64,000 nt of DNA from Candidatus Altimarinota bacterium (GTDB lineage Bacteria; Patescibacteriota; Gracilibacteria; UBA1369; UM-FILTER-53-11), in the NCBI GenBank assembly GCA_018061065.1, contig JAGOUV010000001.1, positions 114,217 through 178,216 of the forward strand. Direction: 5' to 3'. This document shows, one piece after another, positions 51,788 through 59,761 of the stretch. How positions within the stretch are numbered: position 1 is the first letter of the stretch; each line of letters opens with the position of its first letter. The translations under genes were made by a program, and so were the position numbers. The notes below the pieces were generated by a model. That model was not told the DNA's origin. It made no database searches and saw nothing but the letters and a program-made list of their open reading frames with translations.

Positions 51788-53264
51788 AGTGACAACCAAG
51801 ACTCGTTTTACGTTGTAAGGCTGCTTTTGTGATGGTTTGTGCTGTCATGAGAAGATTAAGTAATTCTCGCACCGTCGGATTGAATTGTGGCAATGTACTG
51901 ACGCTTTTCTGCAGTGTTTCAATTTTCTGTAGTGCATTTTTTAATTCATGTGGACGACGAACAATACCGACCTCTTGCCACATTGTTTTCTTTAGCTGGG
52001 TTCTGATACGCGTGCATTGTGATACCTGTTTTTTTGAGAGGGGAGTGAAGCGCGGAATGGTGATACCCAGAAGTTTCTTTTTTGTCGCGTGCGAACGTGT
52101 GGTGATTTTTTCTACAATGCGATTTGAAAATACGAGTGCTTCCAATAGTGAGTTACTCGCCAGACGATTAGCACCTTGTACGCCGGTGTAGGCAACTTCT
52201 CCATAAGCAAAAAGGTTTTTTACTTTTGTCTGACCATATAAATCAACTTTTACTCCGCCACACATATAGTGCGCTGCGGGTGTAATGGGAATCAGATCTT
52301 TTCCGAAATGATATCCATAGTGAAGAAGTTTTGATGAAATCTGAGGAAAGCGTGTCGCCAATTCTTTTTCTCCGTGATGGCGCATGTCCAAATACATAGG
52401 TCCCTTTTTAAGTTCATTGAAAATCGACTGACTCACAATGTCTCGTGGTGCGAGCTCTAGTCGCTTATCATAGCGGTGCATAAAACGCTCTCCTTTTGCA
52501 TCACAGAGATATGCACCCTCCCCACGAACAGCTTCTGAAATTAAAAAACGTGGTTTGCCTTTAAAATAAAATGCAGTCGGGTGAAACTGTACGAATTCCA
52601 TGTCATATAACTGTGCACCTGCGCGCTGTGCCATAGCATACCCGTCGCCTGTAGAAATAACTGGGTTTGTCGTGTGAGAATAGGTCTGCCCAGCACCGCC
52701 AGTTGCTAAAATAACCGCCTCGGCCTGCATGACATGGTAGCGTCCTTCTGCAAAAATAATAACTCCCTTACATACATTTTTTTCGACGAGTAACTCGTGG
52801 GCAAAGGTGTGTTCAAACAAGCTTATATTTTTATGGTTTCTGACCTGGTGCACCAGTACGCTTTCAATTGCCTTGCCCGTATAGTCTGAGACAAAAGCAA
52901 TTCTGCGCGCGCGATGCCCCCCTTCACGCGTCAGTAATAATGCACCATCATGTGTCGCAAACGGCACGCCTAACTCAGCGAGTCGTTCTACTGCTTCTTT
53001 ACTGTGGGCAACCATATAGTGCACTGCACTTTTTTTATTGTGATAACTTCCTGCAATTAACGTATCTTCTACGTGTGCTTCCACCGTGTCGCTTTCTGCT
53101 AAAACTGCCGCAATTCCTCCCTGTGCATAGTTAGTTGCCGTAGTCGCCAGTTTTTTCTTTGTGATAATTGCCACATGCGCTCCTCTATCTGCCAGGCGCA
53201 AGGCGCTATTGAGTCCTGCTATTCCTGATCCTATAACCACCGCATCGTAATGGTTTTTGTACAT
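51771..53264 (-). CDS. nadB: L-aspartate oxidase
   Basis: NadB (497 aa), an FAD enzyme producing iminoaspartate for quinolinate and NAD synthesis. It has the FAD motif VVIGSGIAGLNSALRLADRG, the TNYAQGGIAAVL block, VEDTLIAGSYHNK, HPTAF, the RGEGAYL segment and CGGVKVDLYGQTKVKNLFAYGEVAYTGVQGANRLASNSLLE. The length and these blocks separate it from fumarate reductase. NadA and NadC are not in the window. A TATACT box at 53277-53272 lies inside the end of the upstream aroA-aroK gene, 7 bases before its ATG, so it may have its own nearly leaderless transcript besides read-through. Confidence 0.93.
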   Translation of the reverse strand: MYKNHYDAVVIGSGIAGLNSALRLADRGAHVAIITKKKLATTATNYAQGGIAAVLAESDTVEAHVEDTLIAGSYHNKKSAVHYMVAHSKEAVERLAELGVPFATHDGALLLTREGGHRARRIAFVSDYTGKAIESVLVHQVRNHKNISLFEHTFAHELLVEKNVCKGVIIFAEGRYHVMQAEAVILATGGAGQTYSHTTNPVISTGDGYAMAQRAGAQLYDMEFVQFHPTAFYFKGKPRFLISEAVRGEGAYLCDAKGERFMHRYDKRLELAPRDIVSQSIFNELKKGPMYLDMRHHGEKELATRFPQISSKLLHYGYHFGKDLIPITPAAHYMCGGVKVDLYGQTKVKNLFAYGEVAYTGVQGANRLASNSLLEALVFSNRIVEKITTRSHATKKKLLGITIPRFTPLSKKQVSQCTRIRTQLKKTMWQEVGIVRRPHELKNALQKIETLQKSVSTLPQFNPTVRELLNLLMTAQTITKAALQRKTSLGCHFILAD

Positions 53265-53267
53265 GGG

Positions 53268-54992
53268 TTACAGTATACCCCAGTTTTGTGTAATCGCTAT
53301 TAAACTACGCATTTTTCTGCCCATTTGCTTGTCTGAAACCGGTAAACGCGCATCAGCTGTCTGTTCATAATAAGGGAGACGTTGCTTGAAAATAGCGGGC
53401 AACTCGTTGATTACATTTTGATGTTGAGTAAGTGAAGGTCGCTCGGTGTCTTTTTGTAGACGTTTTTTTAGAATATCGATTGTGCAATGAAGGAAGATAA
53501 TCCGTCCATTTTTCTTTAACTCGCTCACATTGCGTTCATCCATTATGACGCCGCCGCCTGTTGAGATCACAGCATTTTTTTTGTAACTTAGTTTTCTCAC
53601 CACACTTCGTTCAATTGCTCGGAATGCAGGCCACCCTTTTTCACGCACAAAGTCCGCAATCGGTTGTTTAATTTTTTTGCAAATTTCTTCGTCGGTATCA
53701 ATAAAAGTCCGTTTCAGTTTTTTGGCGAGTCGTTTTCCTAGAAAAGATTTTCCGCTTCCACGCATTCCCGTAAGAACAATATTTTGCTCTGCAATTTTAC
53801 AACGTACTTTTCCTAAATCTTTCCAGAACTGCGGGTACGTTTTAGAAACACATTCCGGATTCATAATAGTTATATGGGGAAGGATTGTTTGAATCATGCC
53901 AAAACACATAGCAATACGGTGATCGTTGTACGTCTGTATTTTTGCCTTTTTAAAGCCACTTTTTTGGCCTATCACGGTAATGCCATCCGGGTGTTCTTTA
54001 ATTTTCACTCCGATTTTTGTTAGCTCTGTTGCAAGAGCATGAAGACGATCGGATTCTTTTACGCGCAAATTATGCAGACCAATAAATTTCCATTCGCCTG
54101 GAATCAGCGCACTCAAAACAATAAGTGTCATTGCTCCATCGGGAAAATCACGCGCATCAATTGTCAGTTTCTTTTCTTTAGAAGAACATATTTTTTGCGC
54201 CCATATTTTTACTGCACTATCCGGCTGAAGCGTATTGTTTGAAACATTGGTAATCTCGAGTGAGTATCCTGTCAGTGCACTGAGTCCCCAGAAGTAGGTA
54301 GCCGCTGAAGCATCGCCCTCAATATATATATCGTTAGTATGGTAGCCATTTGTGGTTACGGCAAATGAGGTATAACCCGTGCGTTTTACTTGCGCGCCAC
54401 ACTGCTTCATGAGTTCAATAGTCATGTCGATATATGGCTTAGAAACAAGTTTACCGCGCACCTTAATGGTGATTGTTTTTTTGCTCGCACCTGCAGACAT
54501 AAGTAACGCCGAGAGATACTGACTGCTCGTTTCACCGCGCACACTCGAATTCGTTTTAGTGAATGGCCCATGGACACGCAGTGGCACGTATCCTTCTTTT
54601 TTTTGATAAGTAATAGTCGCGCCGAGATTACGCAGTGCATCTACCAAATCACCTATTGGACGCTCTCTCATGCGCGCATCACCATCAATGACATATTCAT
54701 TTTTTTGGCTCGCCAGAAGTGCAGTTAAAAATCTCACCGTAGTTCCCGAGTTTCCACAAAAGAGTGCGTTTTTAGTTTGATTGTACTGCTGTGGCGATAC
54801 GACCGTGAGTGTGTTCTTTTTTTTAATTATCTTTACACCTAATTCTTTTAGGGCTTTCTGCATTACCTTCGTGTCGTCGCTTTCGAGCCCGTTATGAATA
54901 ATTGTTTTTCCTGGAGTTGCAGCAGCAATGAGAAGCGCTCGATTTGTCATGCTTTTTGAGCCCGGTACGGTAAAGGTATTAAGCAATGACAT
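53268..54992 (-). CDS. aroA-aroK: Fused EPSP synthase-shikimate kinase
   Basis: A 574-residue fusion. Residues 1-395 are 3-phosphoshikimate 1-carboxyvinyltransferase: VPGSKSMTNRALL, CGNSGTTVRFL, RMRERPIGDLVDAL, the DFPDGAM catalytic Asp region, LRVKESDRL and NDHRIAMCF. Residues 402-574 are shikimate kinase: Walker A GMRGSGKS (409-416), IDTDEEI, STGGGVI and lid ERPSL. SK makes shikimate-3-phosphate and EPSPS uses it, so the fusion joins consecutive steps. The gene overlaps aroB by 14 bases. The order aroB-aroA-aroK is the same as in the fungal AROM protein. Under the aro attenuator. Confidence 0.95.
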   Translation of the reverse strand: MSLLNTFTVPGSKSMTNRALLIAAATPGKTIIHNGLESDDTKVMQKALKELGVKIIKKKNTLTVVSPQQYNQTKNALFCGNSGTTVRFLTALLASQKNEYVIDGDARMRERPIGDLVDALRNLGATITYQKKEGYVPLRVHGPFTKTNSSVRGETSSQYLSALLMSAGASKKTITIKVRGKLVSKPYIDMTIELMKQCGAQVKRTGYTSFAVTTNGYHTNDIYIEGDASAATYFWGLSALTGYSLEITNVSNNTLQPDSAVKIWAQKICSSKEKKLTIDARDFPDGAMTLIVLSALIPGEWKFIGLHNLRVKESDRLHALATELTKIGVKIKEHPDGITVIGQKSGFKKAKIQTYNDHRIAMCFGMIQTILPHITIMNPECVSKTYPQFWKDLGKVRCKIAEQNIVLTGMRGSGKSFLGKRLAKKLKRTFIDTDEEICKKIKQPIADFVREKGWPAFRAIERSVVRKLSYKKNAVISTGGGVIMDERNVSELKKNGRIIFLHCTIDILKKRLQKDTERPSLTQHQNVINELPAIFKQRLPYYEQTADARLPVSDKQMGRKMRSLIAITQNWGIL

Positions 54993-56028
54993 AGGGAACT
55001 ATTTTTGCTGCGCCGATTCTCGTAGCGAGCGCAAAATAAACTTTATTGCCCACACGTTTTTTATCTTTCATCATTGCGGATTTGAGACGTTGATTGCTTA
55101 TGGTAGATGGAAAGGCGGTGGGAAGATTATATCGTTTAAGAAGTTCTTTTATCCGTTGAGCATCTTTTTCTTTTAGCAGCTTCTTGCCTATTGCTAAACG
55201 ATTTTCCGCTACCATGCCAATCGCAACAGCTTCTCCGTGCGGAATTGAAAAATCACTGAGCAACTCAACTGCATGTCCTACGGTGTGTCCATAATTCACC
55301 AGCATACGAGAAGTTCCTTTTTTTGTAACTTTCGAAAGTGACTCAAGTGGATCTTTTCCCACTATTTTCATTTTAATCTGTGCGCTTTTTTTCAAAACTT
55401 TTACTAGTATTTCTCTGCGTCGCGCCAAAATTACACTCGCATTTTTTTCTAAGAACGTAAAAAATACCTTATCCGCAATAATCGCGTGTTTAATAATTTC
55501 AGCGAATCCCATACGATACTGTCGGTCAGAGAGACCACTCAAAACACGGGGATCCATCACCACATGAGATGCAGTATAGAAACTGCCCAAAAGGTTTTTT
55601 CCATCTTCCAAATCAACGCCAGTTTTGCCACCCAGACTTGAGTCGGCCATTGCTAAGACAGTCGTGGGAATGGCAATGTATCTAAGCCCGCGCATATAGA
55701 TTGAGGCGAGAAATCCTGCCATGTCACCCACGATGCCGCCACCGATACCAATGACGACACCGTCTCTTTGCAGTCCCGCTTTCACCAACTGCTTGGCCCA
55801 TTGTTCGATAGTGGCAAGACGTTTGATCGACTCACTCGCTTTGCACTCAATGACGGTGTACGGAATGTGCGCTTGTTTTAGTCCTTTAGTAATTTCTTGA
55901 GCATAGTTCGCCACGGAGCTGTCCGCAATAATCGCCACATGCGACGACTTTATTTTGCAGCGCGTCGCAAGTTTTGAGAGTATGTCCGTTTCAACAATGA
56001 TCGTCGATGGTGTGGGAGATTTAGGCAT
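54979..56028 (-). CDS. aroB: 3-dehydroquinate synthase
   Basis: AroB (349 aa) cyclises DAHP to 3-dehydroquinate with NAD and a divalent metal. The NAD-binding motif is VVIGIGGGIVGDMAGFLAS; other blocks are RGLRYIAIPTTVLAMADSSLGGKTGVD, the KHAIIADK segment, and metal ligands in NYGHTVGHAVE and HGEAVAIGMV. It starts 8 bases after aroF and overlaps aroA-aroK by 14. The next steps, AroD and AroE, are not in the window. Confidence 0.96.
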   Translation of the reverse strand: MPKSPTPSTIIVETDILSKLATRCKIKSSHVAIIADSSVANYAQEITKGLKQAHIPYTVIECKASESIKRLATIEQWAKQLVKAGLQRDGVVIGIGGGIVGDMAGFLASIYMRGLRYIAIPTTVLAMADSSLGGKTGVDLEDGKNLLGSFYTASHVVMDPRVLSGLSDRQYRMGFAEIIKHAIIADKVFFTFLEKNASVILARRREILVKVLKKSAQIKMKIVGKDPLESLSKVTKKGTSRMLVNYGHTVGHAVELLSDFSIPHGEAVAIGMVAENRLAIGKKLLKEKDAQRIKELLKRYNLPTAFPSTISNQRLKSAMMKDKKRVGNKVYFALATRIGAAKIVPYVIA

Positions 56029-56036
56029 GGTGCGTG

Positions 56037-57053
56037 TTACATTTTCTTTTTCATCGCAACAACGATAGGACGAATGTCATCCATCAGCGCCTCAAACTGT
56101 TCTAGATTCAGCGCTTGATCGGCATCAGACATTGCTACCGCAGGATTTGGATGAACCTCAATCATAATACCATCTGCGCCTGCCGCTATAGCTGCGCGAG
56201 ACATAGGGGGAATCAACTTTGGCTTGCCCGTGCCATGACTTGGATCGACGATAATCGGCAGGTGAGAAAGTTCATTGATAATCGGAACCGTCGCGATACA
56301 GAGCGTGTTGCGCGTCTCATCTTCGAACGTTCTAATGCCGCGTTCACACAGAACCACATTCTGATTTCCCTGTGCCAGGATGTACTCCGCAGCAAGCAAG
56401 AATTCTTTAATGGTCGCCGAGAGTCCACGTTTCAAAAGCACGGGTTTATTGGCCTTTCCCACTTCTTTAAGTAAGTCAAAATTCTGCATGTTGCGTGCAC
56501 CAATCTGCAACATATCAATATGCTGAGCCATGAAATCAACATCGCGCACATCCATGATTTCCGAGACGCTTACCATACCGTGAGCCTTTGCAGCTTTCTC
56601 AAGCATCAACACTGCGGGACGACCGTGTCCTTGAAATGCGTATGGAGCGGTGCGAGGTTTGAATGCACCTCCACGTAGAATCATCGAACCAGCTGCTTTT
56701 GCGCCGCGTGCAGCCATATCCATCTGCTCTTCATTTTCCACAGAACAAGGTCCTGCCATCACTGCAATCGTCTGACCGCCGATTTCAACATCGCGAATTT
56801 TAACAACGGTCTTTTCGAATTTTGTCTCACGGCTCGCCAGTTTATATGGACGCAACACGGGCATGACATTTGAAACGCCCGGCAAGCTCGCCATGTGGCG
56901 TTCATCAATCATTCGTTCGTCTCCGATCACCGCGATCACCGTGCGCTCAGTGCCAATCAGTGGCACGGGCTTGAGCCCTTCGTAGCGTGTGATCTCAGTA
57001 AGTACGCGGTCAATATGTTCCTGCGGCGCATGCCGCTGCATAACGATAATCAT
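56037..57053 (-). CDS. aroF: 3-deoxy-7-phosphoheptulonate (DAHP) synthase with N-terminal ferredoxin-like domain
   Basis: DAHP synthase (338 aa), condensing PEP and erythrose-4-P. Residues 1-75 form the ferredoxin-like domain seen in the Thermotoga-type enzyme, where it mediates tyrosine feedback, so protein-level feedback is likely in addition to the attenuator. The catalytic barrel has AGPCSVE, RGGAFKPRTAPYAFQG, IGARNMQNF, KPVLLKRG, ERGIRTFE and DPSHGTGK. ATG 57053 gives the normal N-terminus MIIVMQRHAP. Upstream there is a 294-base leader with an attenuator and no separate clear promoter, so expression depends on read-through. Confidence 0.97.
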   Translation of the reverse strand: MIIVMQRHAPQEHIDRVLTEITRYEGLKPVPLIGTERTVIAVIGDERMIDERHMASLPGVSNVMPVLRPYKLASRETKFEKTVVKIRDVEIGGQTIAVMAGPCSVENEEQMDMAARGAKAAGSMILRGGAFKPRTAPYAFQGHGRPAVLMLEKAAKAHGMVSVSEIMDVRDVDFMAQHIDMLQIGARNMQNFDLLKEVGKANKPVLLKRGLSATIKEFLLAAEYILAQGNQNVVLCERGIRTFEDETRNTLCIATVPIINELSHLPIIVDPSHGTGKPKLIPPMSRAAIAAGADGIMIEVHPNPAVAMSDADQALNLEQFEALMDDIRPIVVAMKKKM

Positions 57054-57096
57054 ATGGTTTGAAGATAATAAAGATAGAGGGGTTTGTGAAGTAGTT

Positions 57097-57204
57097 TTAG
57101 ATGCTATAAAAAGATTCCTCTGCTGAAAGCTGGCGTGGACGCCAAAGTAAGGATGCTTTGGACGCTAACTGTGCAAGGCTCGTAGATGGGGTAAGTTTCT
57201 TCAT
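57097..57204 (-). CDS. Possible 35-codon ORF in the aroF leader
   Basis: ATG at 57204-57202 opens 35 codons (starting MKKLTPSTSLAQLASKASLL) ending at TAA 57099-57097, between the attenuator terminator and aroF. It contains the GGCGT-CC-ACGCC hairpin. No Shine-Dalgarno, no known family. It could be a second leader peptide, a short gene or chance. Confidence 0.25.
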   Translation of the reverse strand: MKKLTPSTSLAQLASKASLLWRPRQLSAEESFYSI

Positions 57205-57224
57205 AAAACGGGAGTAAAAGAATT

Positions 57225-57259
57225 AAAAAAAAGTCCCTTGGGTATTTTACCTAAGGGAC
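57225..57259 (-). terminator. Attenuator terminator of the aroF operon
   Basis: On the minus strand the arm 57259-57248 (GTCCCTTAGGTA) pairs with 57244-57233 (TACCCAAGGGAC) with 11 of 12 positions matched, loop AAA, followed by eight T (57232-57225). It lies between the promoter and aroF, 28 bases beyond the leader stop codon, so it ends transcription before the operon unless antitermination occurs. Confidence 0.88.
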
Positions 57260-57294
57260 ATATAGTTACGTACGTGCGTATGTCGCCTCAGGTA
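57248..57294 (-). promoter_or_regulatory. Antiterminator of the aroF operon
   Basis: 57294-57279 (UACCUGAGG, bulged C, GACAUA) pairs with 57262-57248 (UAUGUC, CCUUAGGUA): 9 plus 6 pairs, including one G-U. It shares 57259-57248 with the terminator, so the two exclude each other. Its 5' arm contains the leader stop codon (57290-57288) and would be covered by a ribosome finishing the leader. A small alternative hairpin CCUC/GAGG (57302-57299/57289-57286) could hold that arm when no ribosome is present. Confidence 0.8.
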
Positions 57295-57347
57295 TTTAGA
57301 GGAAAGTAATAAAATGCCCAGAACTGAAATGACTTTGAAGCGAACAT
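57288..57347 (-). CDS. Aromatic-rich attenuator leader peptide (19 aa)
   Basis: ATG 57347-57345 to TGA 57290-57288 encodes MFASKSFQFWAFYYFPLNT. Five Phe, two Tyr and one Trp occupy 8 of 19 positions, clustered at residues 9-15 (FWAFYYF). The frame starts one base after the predicted transcription start, so no Shine-Dalgarno can exist. Ribosome slowing at residues 10-14 would leave the antiterminator arm (from 57294) free, while completion to the stop codon would cover it. By analogy with pheL and trpL this is a regulatory peptide, and its composition fits all three products of the shikimate pathway. Confidence 0.85.
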   Translation of the reverse strand: MFASKSFQFWAFYYFPLNT

Positions 57348-57354
57348 TACTGCG

Positions 57355-57382
57355 ATTATACTAACGCTACTTAAAAAGTCAA
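57355..57382 (-). promoter_or_regulatory. Promoter of the aroF operon leader, overlapping the tatD -10
   Basis: On the minus strand TTGACT (57382-57377), a 16-base spacer and TATAAT (57360-57355), with +1 near 57348. On the plus strand TATACT (57357-57362) overlaps it and can serve tatD (leader about 21 bases). Confidence 0.8.
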
Positions 57383-57389
57383 CATTACT

Positions 57390-58154
57390 ATGCTCATCGA
57401 CTGTCATTCACATCTTCATGTTCCCGAATTCGAGACCGATCAAGCCGCGGTTATAGAACGTGCACGCGCTGGAGGAATTACTCGTTTTATAAATGTTGGT
57501 TTTGATATTGAAGGCAATTTTAAGGCTTTGGCATTGGCAAAAAAGCACGATGACTTTTATTCTACTATGGGAGTTCATCCTCATTTGGCAAGTGATTGGA
57601 ATGAAGAAATTGGAGAGCGTATCGCTCGAGCAGTACAGTCAGAACCCAAGATAGTAGCGTTAGGTGAAATGGGGTTAGATTACTTTAAAAATTTCCAACC
57701 AAAGGAAGTTCAACAACATGCGTTCCGCGCACAACTCCAACTTGCGAGAAAATTTAATCTTCCCGTGATCATTCACTGCCGCGATGCGTTTGAAGATGTT
57801 TTTGAAATCCTAGAACAAGAAAAAAATGAGCGCGTCTTGCTGCACTGCTTCACCGGTACACGTGCTCAAGCACAGATTGCTTTTGATCGAGGTTACTATA
57901 TCGCTTTTACCGGAATTCTCACCTATCCCTCGGCACAGGAGCTCCAGGAAGTTGCGCGCATGGCACCCGCAGATAAAATTGTCATTGAGACCGACTGTCC
58001 CTACCTCGCGCCTCAGAGTAAGCGCGGTCAGCGTAACGAACCATCCTTTTTGCCCGAGGTTGCTGAAAAGCTTGCACAGTTGCGCGGCATGCCTCTTGCT
58101 CAATTAGAAGACCAACTCGTAATGAACACAAAGCAGCTTTTCCGCATTGAATAA
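57390..58154 (+). CDS. tatD: TatD-family metal-dependent hydrolase/DNase
   Basis: A 254-residue TatD-type amidohydrolase with a two-metal site: DCHSHLH (residues 3-9), LGEMGLDYF with the metal Glu, VIIHCRDAFED, LLHCFTG and ETDCPYLAP near the C-terminus. Family members are 3'-5' exonucleases or deacylases acting on damaged DNA or D-amino-acid substrates; the exact role is uncertain. It is divergent from the aro leader, sharing an overlapping -10. The following gene has its own promoter. Confidence 0.93.
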   Translation: MLIDCHSHLHVPEFETDQAAVIERARAGGITRFINVGFDIEGNFKALALAKKHDDFYSTMGVHPHLASDWNEEIGERIARAVQSEPKIVALGEMGLDYFKNFQPKEVQQHAFRAQLQLARKFNLPVIIHCRDAFEDVFEILEQEKNERVLLHCFTGTRAQAQIAFDRGYYIAFTGILTYPSAQELQEVARMAPADKIVIETDCPYLAPQSKRGQRNEPSFLPEVAEKLAQLRGMPLAQLEDQLVMNTKQLFRIE

Positions 58155-58168
58155 AGGAGTAATTATGC

Positions 58169-58180
58169 TATAATTTAGAC
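58169..58180 (+). promoter_or_regulatory. Leaderless extended -10 promoter of the 526-aa repeat protein
   Basis: TTGAAT (58147-58152), a 16-base spacer, and TGC-TATAAT (extended -10, 58169-58174) plus 6 bases lead exactly to GTG 58181. Confidence 0.65.
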
Positions 58181-59761
58181 GTGAAACAAGCTAGAGCAAC
58201 CTCATCAGATACGGCACGGGAACCGGAAGGCCAGCGAACAGGCACCGAAATGTTTCGCGATGGCCCCTTTACATCTTTTGAAAATACAATTTTGCATTCA
58301 TTTGCACATTTGCCTCATCAGACACCAGTTGCTGATGTTGTGGCTGACGGTGCGTCTCAGGCGTTTGAAGGTGGTGTTGGATTCCTTGAAATTCAAAAAC
58401 TATTGGCATCTGCCGAAGTTCGTGCGGCTTTTATGCCACGATTTACTGAAACGGTTAGAAGCGCACTCGCAGATGTTGAGCGTTCACTTACGACTGCAGC
58501 TCCAAGCCCGGATGAACCATTTGACGACCACATTATTCCTGAAATGTTTAATAAGGCGGCGTTTAATATAGAAGAGGGTGAGACCGTATATGATTTTATT
58601 ACATCATTTGCTGCGGTTCGTTCCGGTCCGAATAGAAGACTAACGCCGCAAGTTCCATTCGGAGATTTTCAAGCCTACCTATTAAGTGATAAAGGACTTA
58701 GTGTTTTATTTAACGCAGTTTTACAGGCTGCATCGAACACTGCTTTTGCAGTCTACCGACGTTCTTTAGACAAAAAAACTGGTGAATCTCTTTTTATACA
58801 CAAACTTTATCGCCGAATTATTTCATATGGTTCAGGTGACCCTGCCGAAATAACTAAGACGTTTGTGCATAATTTATTTGTTTTAAAAATGCCATTTGAA
58901 AAAATAATTTCAATGGGAGTCGCTGAAGGGTTAGATGAAAGACTTCTTCAGAGCGCTATAGTCCAATCAGGGCAAGAAGAGGTTGAAGGTGAGAAATCAC
59001 GATATCAGCGTTATTTATATGCAGGTTGCGTAGATGTGGCCGATGAAACGCCGATCACTGAGCTTGCAGAGCGGGTCAGCCAGATTGCAGCCAGAACAAG
59101 TTTCCTGACTTTTGAGGATGTTAATCATATGTTAGAAGGGCCTGCCCTTATAGATATATTAAAAGATCGCGTTAGGGCCTTGGTGGATGTTTATTACAGA
59201 CAAACTAAAACGAGACATCACCCTGAACCAAAAATGTCCGATGATAAAGAACAGCCATCGATGAAAACTTTTTTTAAGCCCGAATATAGAGCACGAAGCT
59301 ATGCAACGATAGCAGCAGGAAGGGGCACAGTTGCCATTGATATGAAATCTATTTATTACGAATGTGAGGATCATGGCTTCTCCAATGATCAAGTGAGCGA
59401 TTGGCTATTAGAAGACGAACAGGTTACTTCTTATGCAAAAGCGCTAGCAGAGGCAATGCAATTAAAATGTTTTGATGTTTTCCGTAGAGAACTGGGAATT
59501 ACACACGGCGTAATTAATCCTCGTGATATTCACCAGAGCAGAGCGGCTACTGTTTTGCGTTTAAGAACCCTAAGTCATCCACAGGGTCCTTACGTAGGAA
59601 TTATGGAACTCGCGCATGAACTGCGCTCTCAATTTCAATTAAAAGACGCTGAGATACAGCAGTATATGGATGCATTACTGGGCAATCATGTAGCGATCGC
59701 ACAAGAATCAATATTAACAAGTACGCTTGTTAATGCATGTCTTGTGTCTAAGACTTCATAA
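58181..59761 (+). CDS. Helical protein with five degenerate repeats, unknown function
   Basis: A 526-residue soluble-looking protein without signal or known domain. I see a recurring unit of about 37-40 residues with the pattern F-x-(D/E)-x-x-Q-x-(L/Y)-L, a short break, then an amphipathic helix ending in an aromatic/V-x-R-R-x-L: residues 67-103 (GFLEIQKLLAS), 159-196 (PFGDFQAYLLSD), 306-342 (SFLTFEDVNHML), 399-437 (GFSNDQVSDWLLED) and 484-520 (FQLKDAEIQQYMDALL). Linkers of 50-110 residues separate them. This suggests a scaffold of helical modules. The GTG start follows a TATAAT box by 6 bases; the end overlaps radA by 6 bases. Confidence 0.78.
   Translation: MKQARATSSDTAREPEGQRTGTEMFRDGPFTSFENTILHSFAHLPHQTPVADVVADGASQAFEGGVGFLEIQKLLASAEVRAAFMPRFTETVRSALADVERSLTTAAPSPDEPFDDHIIPEMFNKAAFNIEEGETVYDFITSFAAVRSGPNRRLTPQVPFGDFQAYLLSDKGLSVLFNAVLQAASNTAFAVYRRSLDKKTGESLFIHKLYRRIISYGSGDPAEITKTFVHNLFVLKMPFEKIISMGVAEGLDERLLQSAIVQSGQEEVEGEKSRYQRYLYAGCVDVADETPITELAERVSQIAARTSFLTFEDVNHMLEGPALIDILKDRVRALVDVYYRQTKTRHHPEPKMSDDKEQPSMKTFFKPEYRARSYATIAAGRGTVAIDMKSIYYECEDHGFSNDQVSDWLLEDEQVTSYAKALAEAMQLKCFDVFRRELGITHGVINPRDIHQSRAATVLRLRTLSHPQGPYVGIMELAHELRSQFQLKDAEIQQYMDALLGNHVAIAQESILTSTLVNACLVSKTS

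Noticed and set aside
57225-57259. The GTCCCTT hairpin as an ordinary terminator of a gene upstream on the minus strand
   Set aside because: No minus-strand gene ends there. The nearest upstream promoter is only 96 bases away and the only frame between is the 19-codon leader, so it is an attenuator.
57054-57389. T-box or known riboswitch upstream of aroF
   Set aside because: No T-box sequence, specifier-loop architecture or recognisable riboswitch core; the leader peptide and paired hairpins explain the layout better.
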